Shown: positions 1 to 11,157 of the stretch, piece by piece | Layout: the number at the start of each line of letters is the position of its first letter | Numbering within the stretch: the first letter of the stretch is position 1 | NCBI RefSeq assembly: GCF_000002865.3 | Contig: NW_001865051.1 | Span: 522,269-586,268, forward strand | DNA length: 64,000 nucleotides | Direction: 5' to 3' | From: Monosiga brevicollis MX1 | Taxonomy: Eukaryota > Opisthokonta > Choanoflagellata > Craspedida > Salpingoecidae | Notes under the pieces: model-generated | Seen by the model: the letters and a program-made list of their open reading frames with translations, nothing else | Told to the model about the DNA's origin: nothing | The model's database searches: none | Position numbers and translations under genes: made by a program

Positions 1-90
1 TTTGCTTTCTTGTCTCGTTGTAAGCAGGACGCACGTGGTCGGGCCATTTTAATATCAGCATGGCGTTGGCTGCCACAAGCACTACTACAG

Positions 91-1132
91 GCCTGTGAGC
101 AGGCAGCCGAGGCAGTTGTGCCTGTTCTGGAGCAGGCTGTCAATTTGGCGCGCAGCGACCCAACCGTGGCGCAAGAACTCTTAGCAGCCCTCGAACCGCT
201 GCTGGGTGGTGGGTACTGTGGCTTTGGGCATCGTGACTTTGGGCGTCGCGTCACATGAGCGCAACAGGTTTTCATTCCTTAATCTGCTGCTGGTGTGGCC
301 CTTGCGCGAATAGAACTGGCGCGTGTCCACTTGGCCATGGCATTGCGAGCGGGGGCAGCCTTGGTTGAGTCTATGGGCAGCATGCCGGCCTGCGGACCAA
401 CGCTTGAGCCCCTTTTGACGGCGCTGTTTGCTCAAGGCCTCGCCCATATGGATGTCCGTTTATGTGCTGTGCATTATATTTCGCACAGTGGGGTTGTCAT
501 GAAGGAGTGGGTTTGACATGGCTTCATTCTTGCGGTGTAGGCCGACGCGAGTGATGGCGAGGTGGCGGAGGCTGTTTTCGCCCTGCACTTTCGCATGGCG
601 CTTTTTTCCAGTCAAACGCTCCTCAGCGATGTTCTCTTTGACGCCGTTCTTCAGGTTTGTGGGTCGGGTGACCGGCAAGTGAGCTGTGCTCTGGATTTCA
701 CTCACCCCCGCACAATTTTGATGGCTTGCCTCGCCCTGGCACTTCATCCAGCGGGCTTTTCAGGCTTTGGCCACGCCCAACCGGCGAGTGGTGAATGCGG
801 CATTTCAGCTTTTGATACCATTCTTCAAGCGTGGGCATGCTCGGGCTCAGGCCTGGTTGCAGGTGCAGCTGGATGCGGTCGCCATGTTCGTAGCCACGGC
901 ATGTTTGGAGGCCTTTGAAGCTGAAACTCTGACGCGACTTGCGGTCCTCATTGGGGCCATCGTCAGCGGGGAACCCATGGTGCGAGACAAGGTTTTACAG
1001 GTCCTTTCGAAGCTGGGGGCCAAACCCGATGCCGTTCAGATGCTCGAAACGTCCCTGGTGGGTGACATGCTGCCCAACATTGTTCGCGATGGCCTTTTCC
1101 AGGTTTGGGAGTGCCATCGCCGTCCCTCTTGA
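91..1132 (+). CDS. C-terminal part of a helical-repeat (HEAT/importin-like) protein, 5' end outside window
   Basis: Several short exons on the plus strand join into a leucine- and alanine-rich helical protein ending at a TGA at 1130-1132. Clear exon pieces are about 91-206 (after a CTACAG acceptor), about 318-450, 541-654 (after GTGTAG, ending TTCTTCAG before GTTTGT) and about 771-1132. The last exon carries amphipathic helices and no charged linker, as in HEAT/ARM solenoids. The layout loosely resembles the C-terminus of transportin-3/importin-13 type nuclear transport receptors, but I see no diagnostic motif, so the family is a guess. The start lies upstream of the window, and the exon borders between 200 and 540 are uncertain. 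It converges on the glutaredoxin gene with about 210 bases between them. Confidence 0.45.
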
Positions 1133-1346
1133 TGTCGCGGTGCCGCGAGGAGTGGGGATTAGATAAAAAGAGAGAAAAAAGGAGAAGGACAAGATCAAAT
1201 CGACTATTTATTCTGACCCAACTGCTGTCAATTTGTGGTCAAGCTGAGAGCCTTACAGAGAGACAAGCCAAACAGGGTTAAGGAAATTGTCATGAAAGAT
1301 GCGGCTCGCCCGAGACTGAGCGCGCTGGGGTACGGTTCAGGGCAAC

Positions 1347-2094
1347 TCAGGCCAGCATCTCTTTCAGCTTGCCGTTGCGGATGGCAGCGACCGTGTCATC
1401 GCATCCGCCCAGCAGTTTGCCTAGGTTGTGTTTTTCAGTTTTGCAAGCACGAGTGTCAAGCTGACGGTGGATCAAGAGAAGCTGTGCGCCAAAAACAGCC
1501 CACTTGAGCTACAAAGCAAGCCTTGGGCTCACCTTTGACAAAGACGGCGGGAACCGTGCGGTGCTTGTACTGGGATTTGATGATGCCCTGCACGTCGGAG
1601 CCCTCTGCCTCCTGACCGTCGTATGATACTATTGATACGCACAGAAACACGTCACGCGGCTGTCAGGAGGCCTCCACCTGGCGGGGGCATGTCGAAGCAT
1701 CTCCACGTCACTCCAAAATCCAATAGGATAAGCAATGCAAGTTGGATGGAAGGAACACCACAGAAACGAAACAAAGAGGTTGGCCAGGCCAACACGCCAG
1801 CCAGCGAGTGCGAACCGGCGCCCTGATCAAGCTCGATGACATTGTACTCGAGGCCAGCCTGGGAGAGCTCGCGCTTGGCTTGAGTGCAAAAGGGGCAGTA
1901 GCTCTTGGAGAAGACCATGAGGTCGTTGTTGGTAATGGCGCTACACCCATCCAGAGGAAGGTGAGAGCAACCGATTGAGCGACGGCACCGCACGCATCAA
2001 CACTGAAGTCACTGACTGACCTTTGGACGATGGCGTTGGCACTCATGTTGTTGGTGGTGTTATCCGATGAACCGGCGGACAAGTACTGGCCCAT
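1347..2094 (-). CDS. Glutaredoxin, CPFC active site
   Basis: Four exons (2021-2094, 1816-1940, 1533-1628, 1347-1420) join in frame to 122 residues plus stop. The product carries the dithiol motif SYCPFC near residue 39, the family TVPAVFVKG segment that holds the cis-proline, and the C-terminal LGGCDDT glutathione-binding loop. These mark a class I glutaredoxin that reduces disulfides and protein-glutathione mixed disulfides using glutathione. The N-terminus has an MGQYLS start whose Gly2 could be N-myristoylated (inference), which would suit membrane association; there is no clear mitochondrial presequence. The length fits the family. The first ATG at 2092-2094 is chosen because it opens the only frame joining to the active-site exon. 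It is divergently paired with the coiled-coil gene that starts at 2644. Confidence 0.9.
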
Positions 2095-2643
2095 TTCAAG
2101 GCCAAGAAGCTCGGATAGGTGAAATGAAATGCAGTGCAGGCCAAGACAATGAACCTCACGCGCTGCCGAAAAAAAAAAGTCAAGTCGAGAAATAGGGGGC
2201 TGATGGTTGGAGAGAGACAGAGAGAGGAAATGCAACTTGACTTTTGTTCTCTCTCTTTCTCTTTTCCAAACCAATTCACTTCTCTCTTTCTCTTCTCTCT
2301 CTCTCTCTCTCTTTCTCTGTGCCTTTCTTCTCTAAGTCCTCTCGATTCTCTCTCCTTTCTCTTTCTCTCTCCTTTCTCTCTCTCTCCCTTTATCGCTACT
2401 TTTCTTTGTGTCTCTCGCGTATTTTAACATCATCATGTCAGATTCTTCTCGTCATCATGACGGCCAGCCATGGATGACGTGGAAAAGTATATTACTTCTT
2501 AAATGATAGGTATTGGGCCGAATAAGGTGTAATAAGGCTGGTGAAATACTTTTCCAGGCTTGGAAACCAGTTTTTTTTTTCCTGTGCCAAAATTTTAATT
2601 TCACAGTTTACACAGACGGCGAGCAGCCGGCGAACGCAGCGGG
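2095..2643. promoter_or_regulatory. Divergent intergenic region with GA/CT tract and inverted repeat
   Basis: This stretch separates the glutaredoxin start (-) from the coiled-coil gene start (+), so it should hold both promoters. It contains a GA tract at about 2210-2227, then a long CT tract at about 2248-2410. An 11-bp perfect inverted repeat (AAAAGTCAAGT at 2175-2185 and its complement at 2235-2245) flanks the GA tract. No TATA box was assigned. Promoter function is inferred from position only. Confidence 0.45.
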
Positions 2644-5600
2644 ATGGCGGCCTCCAATCTCGTCGAGCAGATCCAGGTGCTGCAGGTATGTTCGCGGCAG
2701 GTTTGGGCTGCGTTGAAATCGTGCGTTGAGGCTTGCGCACGGTCATGTCTCTCACTCTGGAAGACAACCTTTGTGCGTTGGGATTGATAGCGGGATATCC
2801 AGGGCCTGCTCTTGAGCTCGCGACATGTTCACGTCGGCAGCTGGTACATGCCCTCTGTGTGTGCCTTTGAATTGGATGTTGACACAATCCTTGGACACCT
2901 GGCCCCGGTCATGGATCCCGAGCATGATGGTGCGCGCGCTAGGGCCTGCCCCCTCTCCCCCCTCCCGCCCCGTGCATTGCTGGCCAACTTCCCTCACCAG
3001 CAGTCATCCACCTTGCGTGCATTGCCTGGCACGACCTGGTCTAGCCTTTGCTCATCGACGACTATTACAGCTCCTGACAGATCGACTCTTGACGCGTCTA
3101 TATCTGGTCCACCTCAACTGTGTCCAACATGTGCAGCAGCATGCCCCCGCTGATGCCCTGCCTGCGGCCCTGCTCCGCCCTTCGCCAGGTTAGCACCGCC
3201 TTCCTCCATCGCCCCATGAGAACTGGCTGCGTTTGCTCCGTCAGGCCTGAGTTACCACCGACTCTTTTGCTGGCTTCTTGCAGTTGCTGCGATCACTTCA
3301 CCCTCTGTCGTCGATTGGATGGCGAATATGCTGAACGAGCTCAGCACTTCTGTTGTGACGCTCGCGACCAATCTGGTGCGTGTCGGACCCACCCTCCTCG
3401 TGGATCGCACCGGTGGACCCGGCTTTTCATTGACATGGATGGGGGCCACACTTGTAGGATGATATGCAGACCAAGCTGGGAGAAGTAGCTCTGCATGCGA
3501 GTGAGAAAGAGGAGGAGCTGGCCACCTTTCGTCATCTGTTGGAGGAACGCGATCCGGCCACTGGTGGGTGCTGATTACCACAGAGCAGACAAACCACGCC
3601 CTTGTTACTGAATTTGACCTGGGCCAGGTGTGGCCTGATGGTCAGCAAACACTTTTTCTGTTCTGTAGGCGCTATGAGTGGCTCGCGCCAAACGACAACG
3701 CAGCCCCAAGAATGGATGTCTCGCTGGAAGCAAGCGTTTCTTGAAGCAAGTGTTATCGCAGCTCACCTGCACACAAACTGACCCTCGGCCCAATCCTGCT
3801 TGATATCAAGCCCGGCATCACCCAAGCTAACAGGCAGATGAACTCTTCTTATCCATTCATTTAGATTAAAAGTGCAGCCCAGCACCGCGCCCACCAGAAG
3901 CGTGCAGAGGCTGCACCTGCACCAAAGTCCAGTCGACGAGATCAGGAGGTTCAGGTTTGTGAGCTTCTGGTGCTGCTGCTCCCTGATGATTCTGTGGTTT
4001 GCTACCCACACGGGCCGGTGGATGGCCGTTGATTCATGGGCAAATGCAGTTGAACTAAGCCTGCACTGCCTCGTACGCAACAGGCGGATATTGTCGTGGA
4101 TATGGCTGCTCGAGAGGAGCGGTTTGAGGCCCGGCGATTCGTCACTGTAGCCAAGGCTGTACATCAAGTTTATAGCGAGTTCCTTGGCCTTTCGCTTCAT
4201 GTATGTGGTGGTGGGCAAAGGCAGAATGCTCGCGTGTGTGTCTCAGTGCACTCATGGAGAGTGTTTGGCAGGAGCGGAGCGGTGCCGATGCGTGGGCAAA
4301 AGGGAGCCCTCTATCATGCAGTGAGCGGCTGGCTGAATGGCTCAATTTTTTTGCAAAGTGCCTCAAGGTCTGTCCCATTCCCTGTCTTGTTTTATGTTGA
4401 TCAAGGACCTGCACCCAACTTCAAAGTAGTCCATTATAGCCATTTGTTCTCTGGTTGGTCTGACCATGTCTCCCCGGCCCATCACAGCGCCTTGACGACC
4501 GCGTCAGGCTTTCAGAGGCTGAGTGCATTGAGGCTCGGAGGCAACGGGATGTGGCCGAGGCGCGCGCTGATGCCACTGACCGCCTGCTCCAGGTGAGGCA
4601 GCACCACGTGCATGCGTCTGTGTATGTAGCGCTTCGTCTCACCCTGGCATGACTGCCTCTAGGATCAACACGCCACGCTAGAGGCCGCACACCAGCAAGT
4701 ATTGGCAGAACGAAGTGCAGCTGCTGAGGCTCGTGTCGTCGAGCTCCGCGACAAGTTTATGCTCGAGCTTGACGAAGCGCGAAGTACCATTGCTCAACTT
4801 GAGCAAACGCTGGAGGAGCGAGACCAAACCGTAGAGCAATTCACCGAACGGTAAGATAAAGGCGTGTTCATCCATGTGAATGTCCCTGGCCTTGTCACCG
4901 ATACATCGTTTCACGACTGGTTGCTCTAGTATCGGTGAGTTGGAGGCGCAGGTGAAGAGTCAGGACGAGACGATTGCTACTCTTACGACTTCCAATGAGC
5001 GGCTAAACAAGCGGGTGCAGGACATGCAGGCAAAGCTTGCCACGGTACGGTCGGGACAAGGTGCAGACGACGACAAAGCAGCATTGCCAGGCGAGTCTGC
5101 TCACCAAACACGCTTGCCTCGTACTCCGCTGACGGGGTCTATAGCTGAAGCTAGTAGAGAAGGAGCTAGCCAAATCCAAACTTGCCTACGATAAAATCCA
5201 AGAAGGCGGGCACGCTGCCGAAGCGCGCTTGGAGGAGTACAAAGCCATACAATCATCCCAGGTGCGCCAACTCCGAGAGGCCCGTGAGGCGAACCAAGCC
5301 TTACAGGCGTGTCTTGAAGAAAAGGCCAAGGATATCAGCGGTACGTTGTGCACACATCTATTTCTCGCTTCTACAAATCGGGTTATTCTGGTGGCACTTG
5401 ATGGCCGCTGCTGATGTTCATGGTGTGGCCCGTCCTTTGTTGGTCACAGGCTTCAGAGCGCAAGTGGCCGAGCTGGAGGCACGTCTTCAGGACCGACCTA
5501 TGCTCGTAGGTCCTCTTTTGTTTCTCGTTGAGCCTTGACGTTGCTGGCTGCACAGCCCTGGCGTGTTTTTCTTCCAATTTTCTGCTCGCTCGCTTGGCAC

Positions 5601-6834
5601 GGGCTCATGTTTGAAATTTTTTTGCCATCGCATCGTTGTTCAAATACAGAAGCAGCAAACCGAGGCCACCCAGACTGACCCTCCTGCTCACGATGAGGCG
5701 CACTGGAAGAATTTGATGGCTGAGAGCGCCGCCGAAGTGGCCGAGCTGCGTGAGACGCTTGCCGCTTCCAAACACCGAGAGACGGATTTGCAAACACACG
5801 TCACCAGGTACCGTGCTGCATCACTATTTCCTTGTTGTTTTATGTTCCAGAGCATAGGTTGGCGTCAAAGCATCTGGTCCACAGTTCTCTCACACCCCAT
5901 GCGTGCGTCCATTGCACGTTCTTTTGCTGTTGGTACATTTTGCTTGGATTGCAGGTTGGAAGCAGAGCTGGCTCGCTGTCAAGCAGCCTTGCAGCAGCCA
6001 TCACCTCCACAACCACAGTCAGAAGCTCCCACCACAAAGCCAAGCCCAATCGTCGAGGACGTACCTCCCAGCCCGCCGCTCGAGCCATCCAAGGCCGTAG
6101 TAGCTCAAACTACGAAGGATACCCAACCTCCAAGGACAGAGGAGCCCTTTTCTCTTCCATTTGTGTAAGTGATGGGGATTTGATCTGGAACGGCCCGGCA
6201 CCCACACGCCATCCGAACCTGGCGGTGTGTGTTTGACTGCGCCTTTTACACACTTAGGGGCAATAAGCCAATTCGCACTTGGGCAAAAACAGACTGGAAG
6301 GCAGGGGCACCCCCGCCGTCAAGCGCACTGACAGGAACGATCCAGCCTTCAATTTCTCCCATTGAAGATCGCGAAGAAGAGCTAGAGGACTGGCTGGAAG
6401 ACTTGGCCCCACACCAGGAGGACACTGATTTGGACCTTGCACCCCCTTCTCGGCCAGCTTCAAGTGTTGTCCCGGCGCAGAGGCCGCCGCTCAATGTTCG
6501 ACGCGAGCGACCGGCTACGTCGACAACACCTGCCCCTTCGACAACGCCTGCCCCTTCTTCAACAGCCGGACGTCCTCCGGTTCAGCCTCTCCCACCAAGC
6601 GCGCCAAAGACGCTTGCGCGGCGCCAGGTGCGTTTGGTCTCTCTGCCTCACGCTCGCACGCCATTGTTTTTTTCGTGAGCCATGTCGTGAGCGCAATCTA
6701 GGCTCGACAGCTTGGGCTGGACCTTTGCTCGCGGACACTAACGGCCCTTCTTTGTGCTTTCGGTCGTGTGATAGACGCCCATTCAACGTATCATGGCCGC
6801 CAAGAAGCGACATCAGGGGCACGCATTCAAGTGA
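2644..6834 (+). CDS. Long coiled-coil protein, golgin/adaptor-like, unassigned
   Basis: At least twelve short exons build a charged, heptad-rich protein. The start MAASNLVEQ at 2644 opens exon 1 (2644-2685, before GTATGT). Clear coiled-coil exons lie at about 3463-3564, 4489-4593, 4664-4851, 4930-5090, 5144-5340 and 5652-5807. The C-terminal part (about 5954-6628) changes to a Pro/Ser/Thr-rich and acidic disordered region, and the last exon ends KRHQGHAFK at the TGA 6832-6834. The sequence ATQTD at about 5665-5679 fits the TQT core of dynein light chain LC8-binding motifs. No globular domain was found. Borders of the first 5' exons (2800-3300) and of the region 4150-4350 are uncertain. Tethering or adaptor roles are possible but not shown. 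Confidence 0.7.
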
Positions 6835-7051
6835 GATTGGAGATTGGGCGCGCAATGCAGGCCGCAATCTACCCGATAACGTCAGATGTACAAGAAAGTT
6901 TGCGTCAGAAATTCAATTGGCACGCGCGTGTTTGTTTCTGCACCCTCGGAATTTGACGCAGTACAAGAAAGCCACGCCAGGGTTGGATCCACAAGCATGG
7001 CGGGGATGACGAACAGGCCTGGCGGGGATGACGGACAGGCATGACAAGCTC

Positions 7052-8682
7052 TTATTGGTCCAAAAGGGGTTTGATGTGCTTCTTTGCAAAGGCGGCAAAC
7101 TTGGTGGGGGGACGTCCCAGCAAGGCAGCAGTATCAGAGGAGAGATCCTGACCATGGTCTTGCACAAAATACGACAGCATCTCGACGTTGCCTCGAGCAA
7201 GCCACTCTGGCAGTCCCAGGGCTTGAAACGCAAGACTGGCCGTTTCTTCGTCCACGTTTTCATAGGCAACGTTGTGCCCGGTGCTCATGGAGATGGCCGT
7301 TGCCTAATGAAGTGGCGAGGACACAACGTGCAATCAGCCGTTAAATGGGTGCCAGGACAGGGCTGAGCATAGAGTTGAGGGTGAGGCTGTACCGACAAAC
7401 GCACAATTTGGTTGCCAGCTTGATATTCACCAATCAGGTTGTAGGTGCGACCCCCGTGCTCTTCGGGATCTACCAACAGTTTGGCGACGATCTGTCGCGG
7501 CAAACACATCATGTTCGCGTAAGCATGGCACATGGCAGTGCCCAATCGAACTGGTTCCACAGAATATGGCTGGGAACGAGTGAGAACGCACCTCGCCAAT
7601 GTCCTCAAGATCAATGTGTGGGATAGCGCCAGCAGCGCCGCCACTGCCCAGCGGGTAATAGAGTGTGCCCGAGGCCATGGAGCCAAGGCTCCCGAAGAAA
7701 TTTTGGTAAAAGAATCCCGAGCGTAGGATAATGGGCCGCAGCACCTGTTTGCCTGTATCACCCAGTTGCTTTTTGACGGGGGTACCGGCCTTGGCCTTGC
7801 AGTAGTCCTCGATGGCCGAAAACTGGCGTTGATATTCAATGGCTTGCTTGTCTGCGGGCGAGCAGGGGTGAGATGCAGCAACTCGTGCATGTGGGCTATA
7901 TTTGGGGACAAGCGGTGAAGGTTCGCACCGGCATCCAGGACACTCATGATGACGGGAAAGTCCACGCCATAGGTGATGCAGGCGTCGATGAATTTCTTTG
8001 TGGGAGTCACACGGTCTGAGCGAGCATCAGGGAGCCAGGCTTAGTGGGATGACAGGGATGGGGCTGACAAAGTGTGTCAGTGGATGAAACACCTGACTGA
8101 AACTGCGAGAAGGAGGCCGCTGTAGGGGCAGGGCACCAAGACACGAACCGGGCGCGGTCGGGGTGGCCCAGAAGGCTGCGTTGACCTTGTCGTCAAAAGC
8201 CTTGCTGAGAAGAGCTGGCTGATCCACATCCGCACGCACAATCTGATGGTTGTCAGCGCAGGCAAAGTAGAGGCGGCGTGTCAGTGTGGCGAGTATGTCA
8301 GTGCGCGCGCGTTTATCTGCCTTGTCCAAGGATGAGAGCAGGGCAAAGAGGCACCGCAGCATCAACTCACCTCGACATCAAGGTGCTCGAGCAAACGAGC
8401 GCGATCCATCTTGCGTACAGCAGCGCGGACCTTGATCTTGTCGCCATACTTGGCCAGCAACGCCTTCACAGTCTCATGACCTATGTGTTTGTGAGGTGGC
8501 GCAGGCCAAGCGTGTGAGTAAGTGCGTGCGTGCGTGCGTGCGTGCGTGTGAGAGTATTTGATGCAGCGAGGAGGCTCGGCCAGTATCACATCGGAAGAGG
8601 AAAGGGCCGACAACGACGCACCCGTGTTGGAATTGCCGGTAAACACCAAGACCACCGGCTTGCTTTCAGCTTCTTCCGCCAT
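7052..8682 (-). CDS. NmrA-like / atypical SDR NAD(P)-binding protein
   Basis: About seven exons read from ATG 8682 to TAA 7052. Exon 1 holds a beta strand followed by FTGNSNTG, matching the nucleotide-binding GxxxxTG turn of NmrA-type atypical short-chain dehydrogenases. The next exons give a KVRAAVRK strand (the segment that reads the NADP phosphate in this group), then IVRADVDQ, and later LRPIILRSGFFYQNF and the IDLEDIGE motif that follows the substrate pocket in NmrA proteins. The C-terminal exon (7052-7303) has the helical cap typical of the family. The Rossmann fold is sound; the substrate is unknown, and members may be redox sensors rather than enzymes. An intron near 8522-8548 carries a tetranucleotide repeat. 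It is divergently placed to the L1 gene, with 365 bases between starts. Confidence 0.82.
8522..8548. repeat. (GTGC)n tetranucleotide microsatellite
   Basis: About six tandem copies of GTGC lie within the first intron of the NmrA-like gene. No function is seen. Confidence 0.9.
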
Positions 8683-9047
8683 GGTACTGTTCACAGGAGG
8701 AGAGAAATAATCGGCACAGGCAAGTTAAAGGATCCACCAAAGTAAGGAGGGAGGGAGGAAAAACACCAAAAGACAAGATATGGCAACCAATGTGCATCAC
8801 CCAGGGCGGAGTTCGATAACATACGTTTGTTGTCGACTCGAGGTACGTCCAGGCTGTGCTTCCACTTTTCTCAATTGCAGGGTGCAGCCTCCGCCCCCCG
8901 ACTGGCTTGCTCCACCTCGACCGAAGTGCATGCATGCAAGGAACCTTTAGTTTTGCTTGTAAGCAACTTTATTAGACTGGCGAAGACAGTGAAGTTGAAG
9001 ATGGTGGACGGTGTTGCAACTGGTGTTTTGAACATACACTTACCACG
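8683..9047. other. Divergent intergenic region, NmrA-like / MRPL1
   Basis: This short spacer between two divergent starts must hold both promoters. It has no long pyrimidine tract, unlike several other divergent pairs in the window. No further structure was recognised. Confidence 0.5.
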
Positions 9048-10855
9048 ATGATGGCGACCACCACGGGCGCGCGGCTGCTGTGCGGCGGCGGTTCCCAGCT
9101 CCGCTTCGTTGTGGCGGCAGCGGCAGCCGGTACAGGACGCAGCTCTTTGACGGCTCTAGCCAAACGGTATGTGGGCACCATGGTTTATTGTCGTGCGCTG
9201 TGTTGGAGTCAGCACTCGTGTGCACCATGTCGGCATGGCCCAATTTATGCTCTGACCTTACCCGTCCTCGTGCTGCTTGATCATCTGCGGCGGTTCTCCA
9301 TCATGTGCAGCCCGGCACTGCGTAGCGCGGTGCTGGTGGCTCGCGCTGGACTAGCCACGACACCACGTGTGCTCTCCTCGGCCACCGCCACGGCAGCGGA
9401 AGAGGGCCAAAAGCCACCCTTCGTCGTGCCGGAAGACGTGCCAGCCATTCAGTACGCGTTTGAGCTGCACACGCGCCTTTGTTGGCCCAAGCAACGACAA
9501 CTCATCCATTCCCTCGCTCCGTACGACTCGCATTCTTTGTTTCGTGCTGCCTTGCTTTGCCTCGTACGGCCGCAGGTTTGTGCAACAGCAGACCGAGCCA
9601 GTTTTTGACTTTGAGTCTGCAACTCAAGTACTTCGGGCCTTGTCTGTCAACCCCGAAACCATTGAGGCCCATTTCAAGGTCTCTATGCGTGGTGATAAGA
9701 CGGTAAGGGCGTGACCTCTGACTCATCCCATTGCACCAAATTTGCGCAAGTGCCGACAAAGCTTGGCGCTTCCTTATCGCGCTTGTGCCTTGATGCCACG
9801 TTTTCGCTTCTCTCTCCGCAGAAGAAGAAGGGCCGCCCACGTGACCCCATCCGCGGCGTCTTGGTCATGCCAAACCTTTTCCGGCCGCTTCGCCGTGTTG
9901 TTGTTTTTGCAGATGTACGGACTCGACTTGCTGCTGCGCTATGCAGCTGCCTGCTTTGGCGCGCCGTTATTTGATGGACAAAATCAATTTTAGCGTTTGG
10001 TCACGGTACCGGATCTCATTCCTATTTCGTTCCTTAGGGCGAGGATGCACAACTGGCCCGTGAGGCTGGCGCGTACCGCGTAGGCGGACCTGAAATGCTC
10101 GCCGATGTATGTCTTGATGACCTGTGTATCCTCATCACCCAATGACCTTATCCGTGCAGGTCAAGATCTCATAGCCGATTGTCCATCTACAACAGTTTGA
10201 GCGTGGGCGCATCGAGTATGACATTATCATGGCCACCACAAGTATGGCCCGCGAAATCAAGCGCGAGGGAGGTCGCGTGCTTCGCGCCAACATGCCCACG
10301 GAGAAGAAGGGTGAGTTTTGCTGTTCTTGGCTTGGCCCGCTGGTCAATGATTCCACATCAAAGTCACCTGCTGATGCATTCCGCTCTCCCTTGCGTAGGA
10401 ACCGTGGTTGATGACATCGCCGAGGCCGTGCCTCGAGTAGCTCGTGGTGTCAGCTTTCGAAGCGATGCTCATGGCGCCATCAACATTCCCGTTGCCAAGG
10501 TGAGGCGTCCTATGCACCGCTGTCATTGGTCGCGGGTTCCTCCCGCCCATGCAAGCGTTGCGCGCTCTTTGCGACGCTCGTATCGTCGGGCCATTAGTTT
10601 TGTGTCTTGCCCTTTTGGTGCCAGTTTTCCTTGCCTTTCACGTCTTGCGGTCCTGCTGTTGACGCGCTGGGATGTGAATAGACTACCATGACGGTGGAAC
10701 AAATTGAGGCCAACGTGGTCGCGGCCATGCAGGGCCTGATGACATACAGCCTGGGCGAGCGCACCAAGTTTATTGAACAGCTGTATCTGTCCGCACAGCA
10801 GACCCCTGGCATGCGCGTGACCCATGATCCTCTGGTTGCGCAGGCGCTCGAGTAG
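9048..10855 (+). CDS. MRPL1: Mitochondrial ribosomal protein L1 (uL1m)
   Basis: Exons join from ATG ATG at 9048 to TAG 10853-10855. The N-terminal region is Ala/Arg/Ser-rich with almost no acidic residues (exon 1 9048-9166, exon 2 from 9311), as expected of a mitochondrial presequence. The L1 fold follows: FESATQVLRALSVN, an RGVLVMPN strand, VVVFAD, then REAGAYRVGGPEML, and after an intron GTVVDDIAEAV and the rRNA-contact segment ending GAINIPVAK. The final exon gives MTVEQIEANVVAAM and the C-terminal strand. L1 binds 23S-type rRNA on the large subunit stalk and helps release deacylated tRNA. The exon GAT/TTT join across 10107-10197 skips a stretch with an in-frame stop, so I read that stretch as intron. 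Confidence 0.85.
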
Positions 10856-11157
10856 GCTTGCAGTGTACTGCCACAGGCTTGTCGTGCCACCGATTTTTGT
10901 TTTTGTTTTTACCTGACATGCACCCTGCATCTCTCCCTCCCTTCCTCTTTCTTTTCTGCAACTACTTGCCATGGCCTACGGGTGTCTGAGCCGAGCTGTA
11001 TGACCTATTTCTCAATTAAACAAAAGATGAACAAAGGCATTCAGAGGCCTTTCCTTCCCTCTTTATGTTGCCTGCCTTGTACTTTCTCTGTTTGCGCTAT
11101 GCAGAGTTAAAGCAGCAACCGTGCATCCTCAAAACTGTATGGCAGCAAGCTTTCTTT
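10856..11157. other. Convergent spacer
   Basis: This stretch lies between the MRPL1 stop and the stop of the minus-strand gene. It should hold both 3' UTRs. I see no gene in it. Confidence 0.5.

Noticed and set aside
10160-10197. Coding sequence between two MRPL1 exons
   Set aside because: It has an in-frame TAG; joining GAT at about 10107 to TTT at about 10198 keeps the L1 frame, so it is read as intron.
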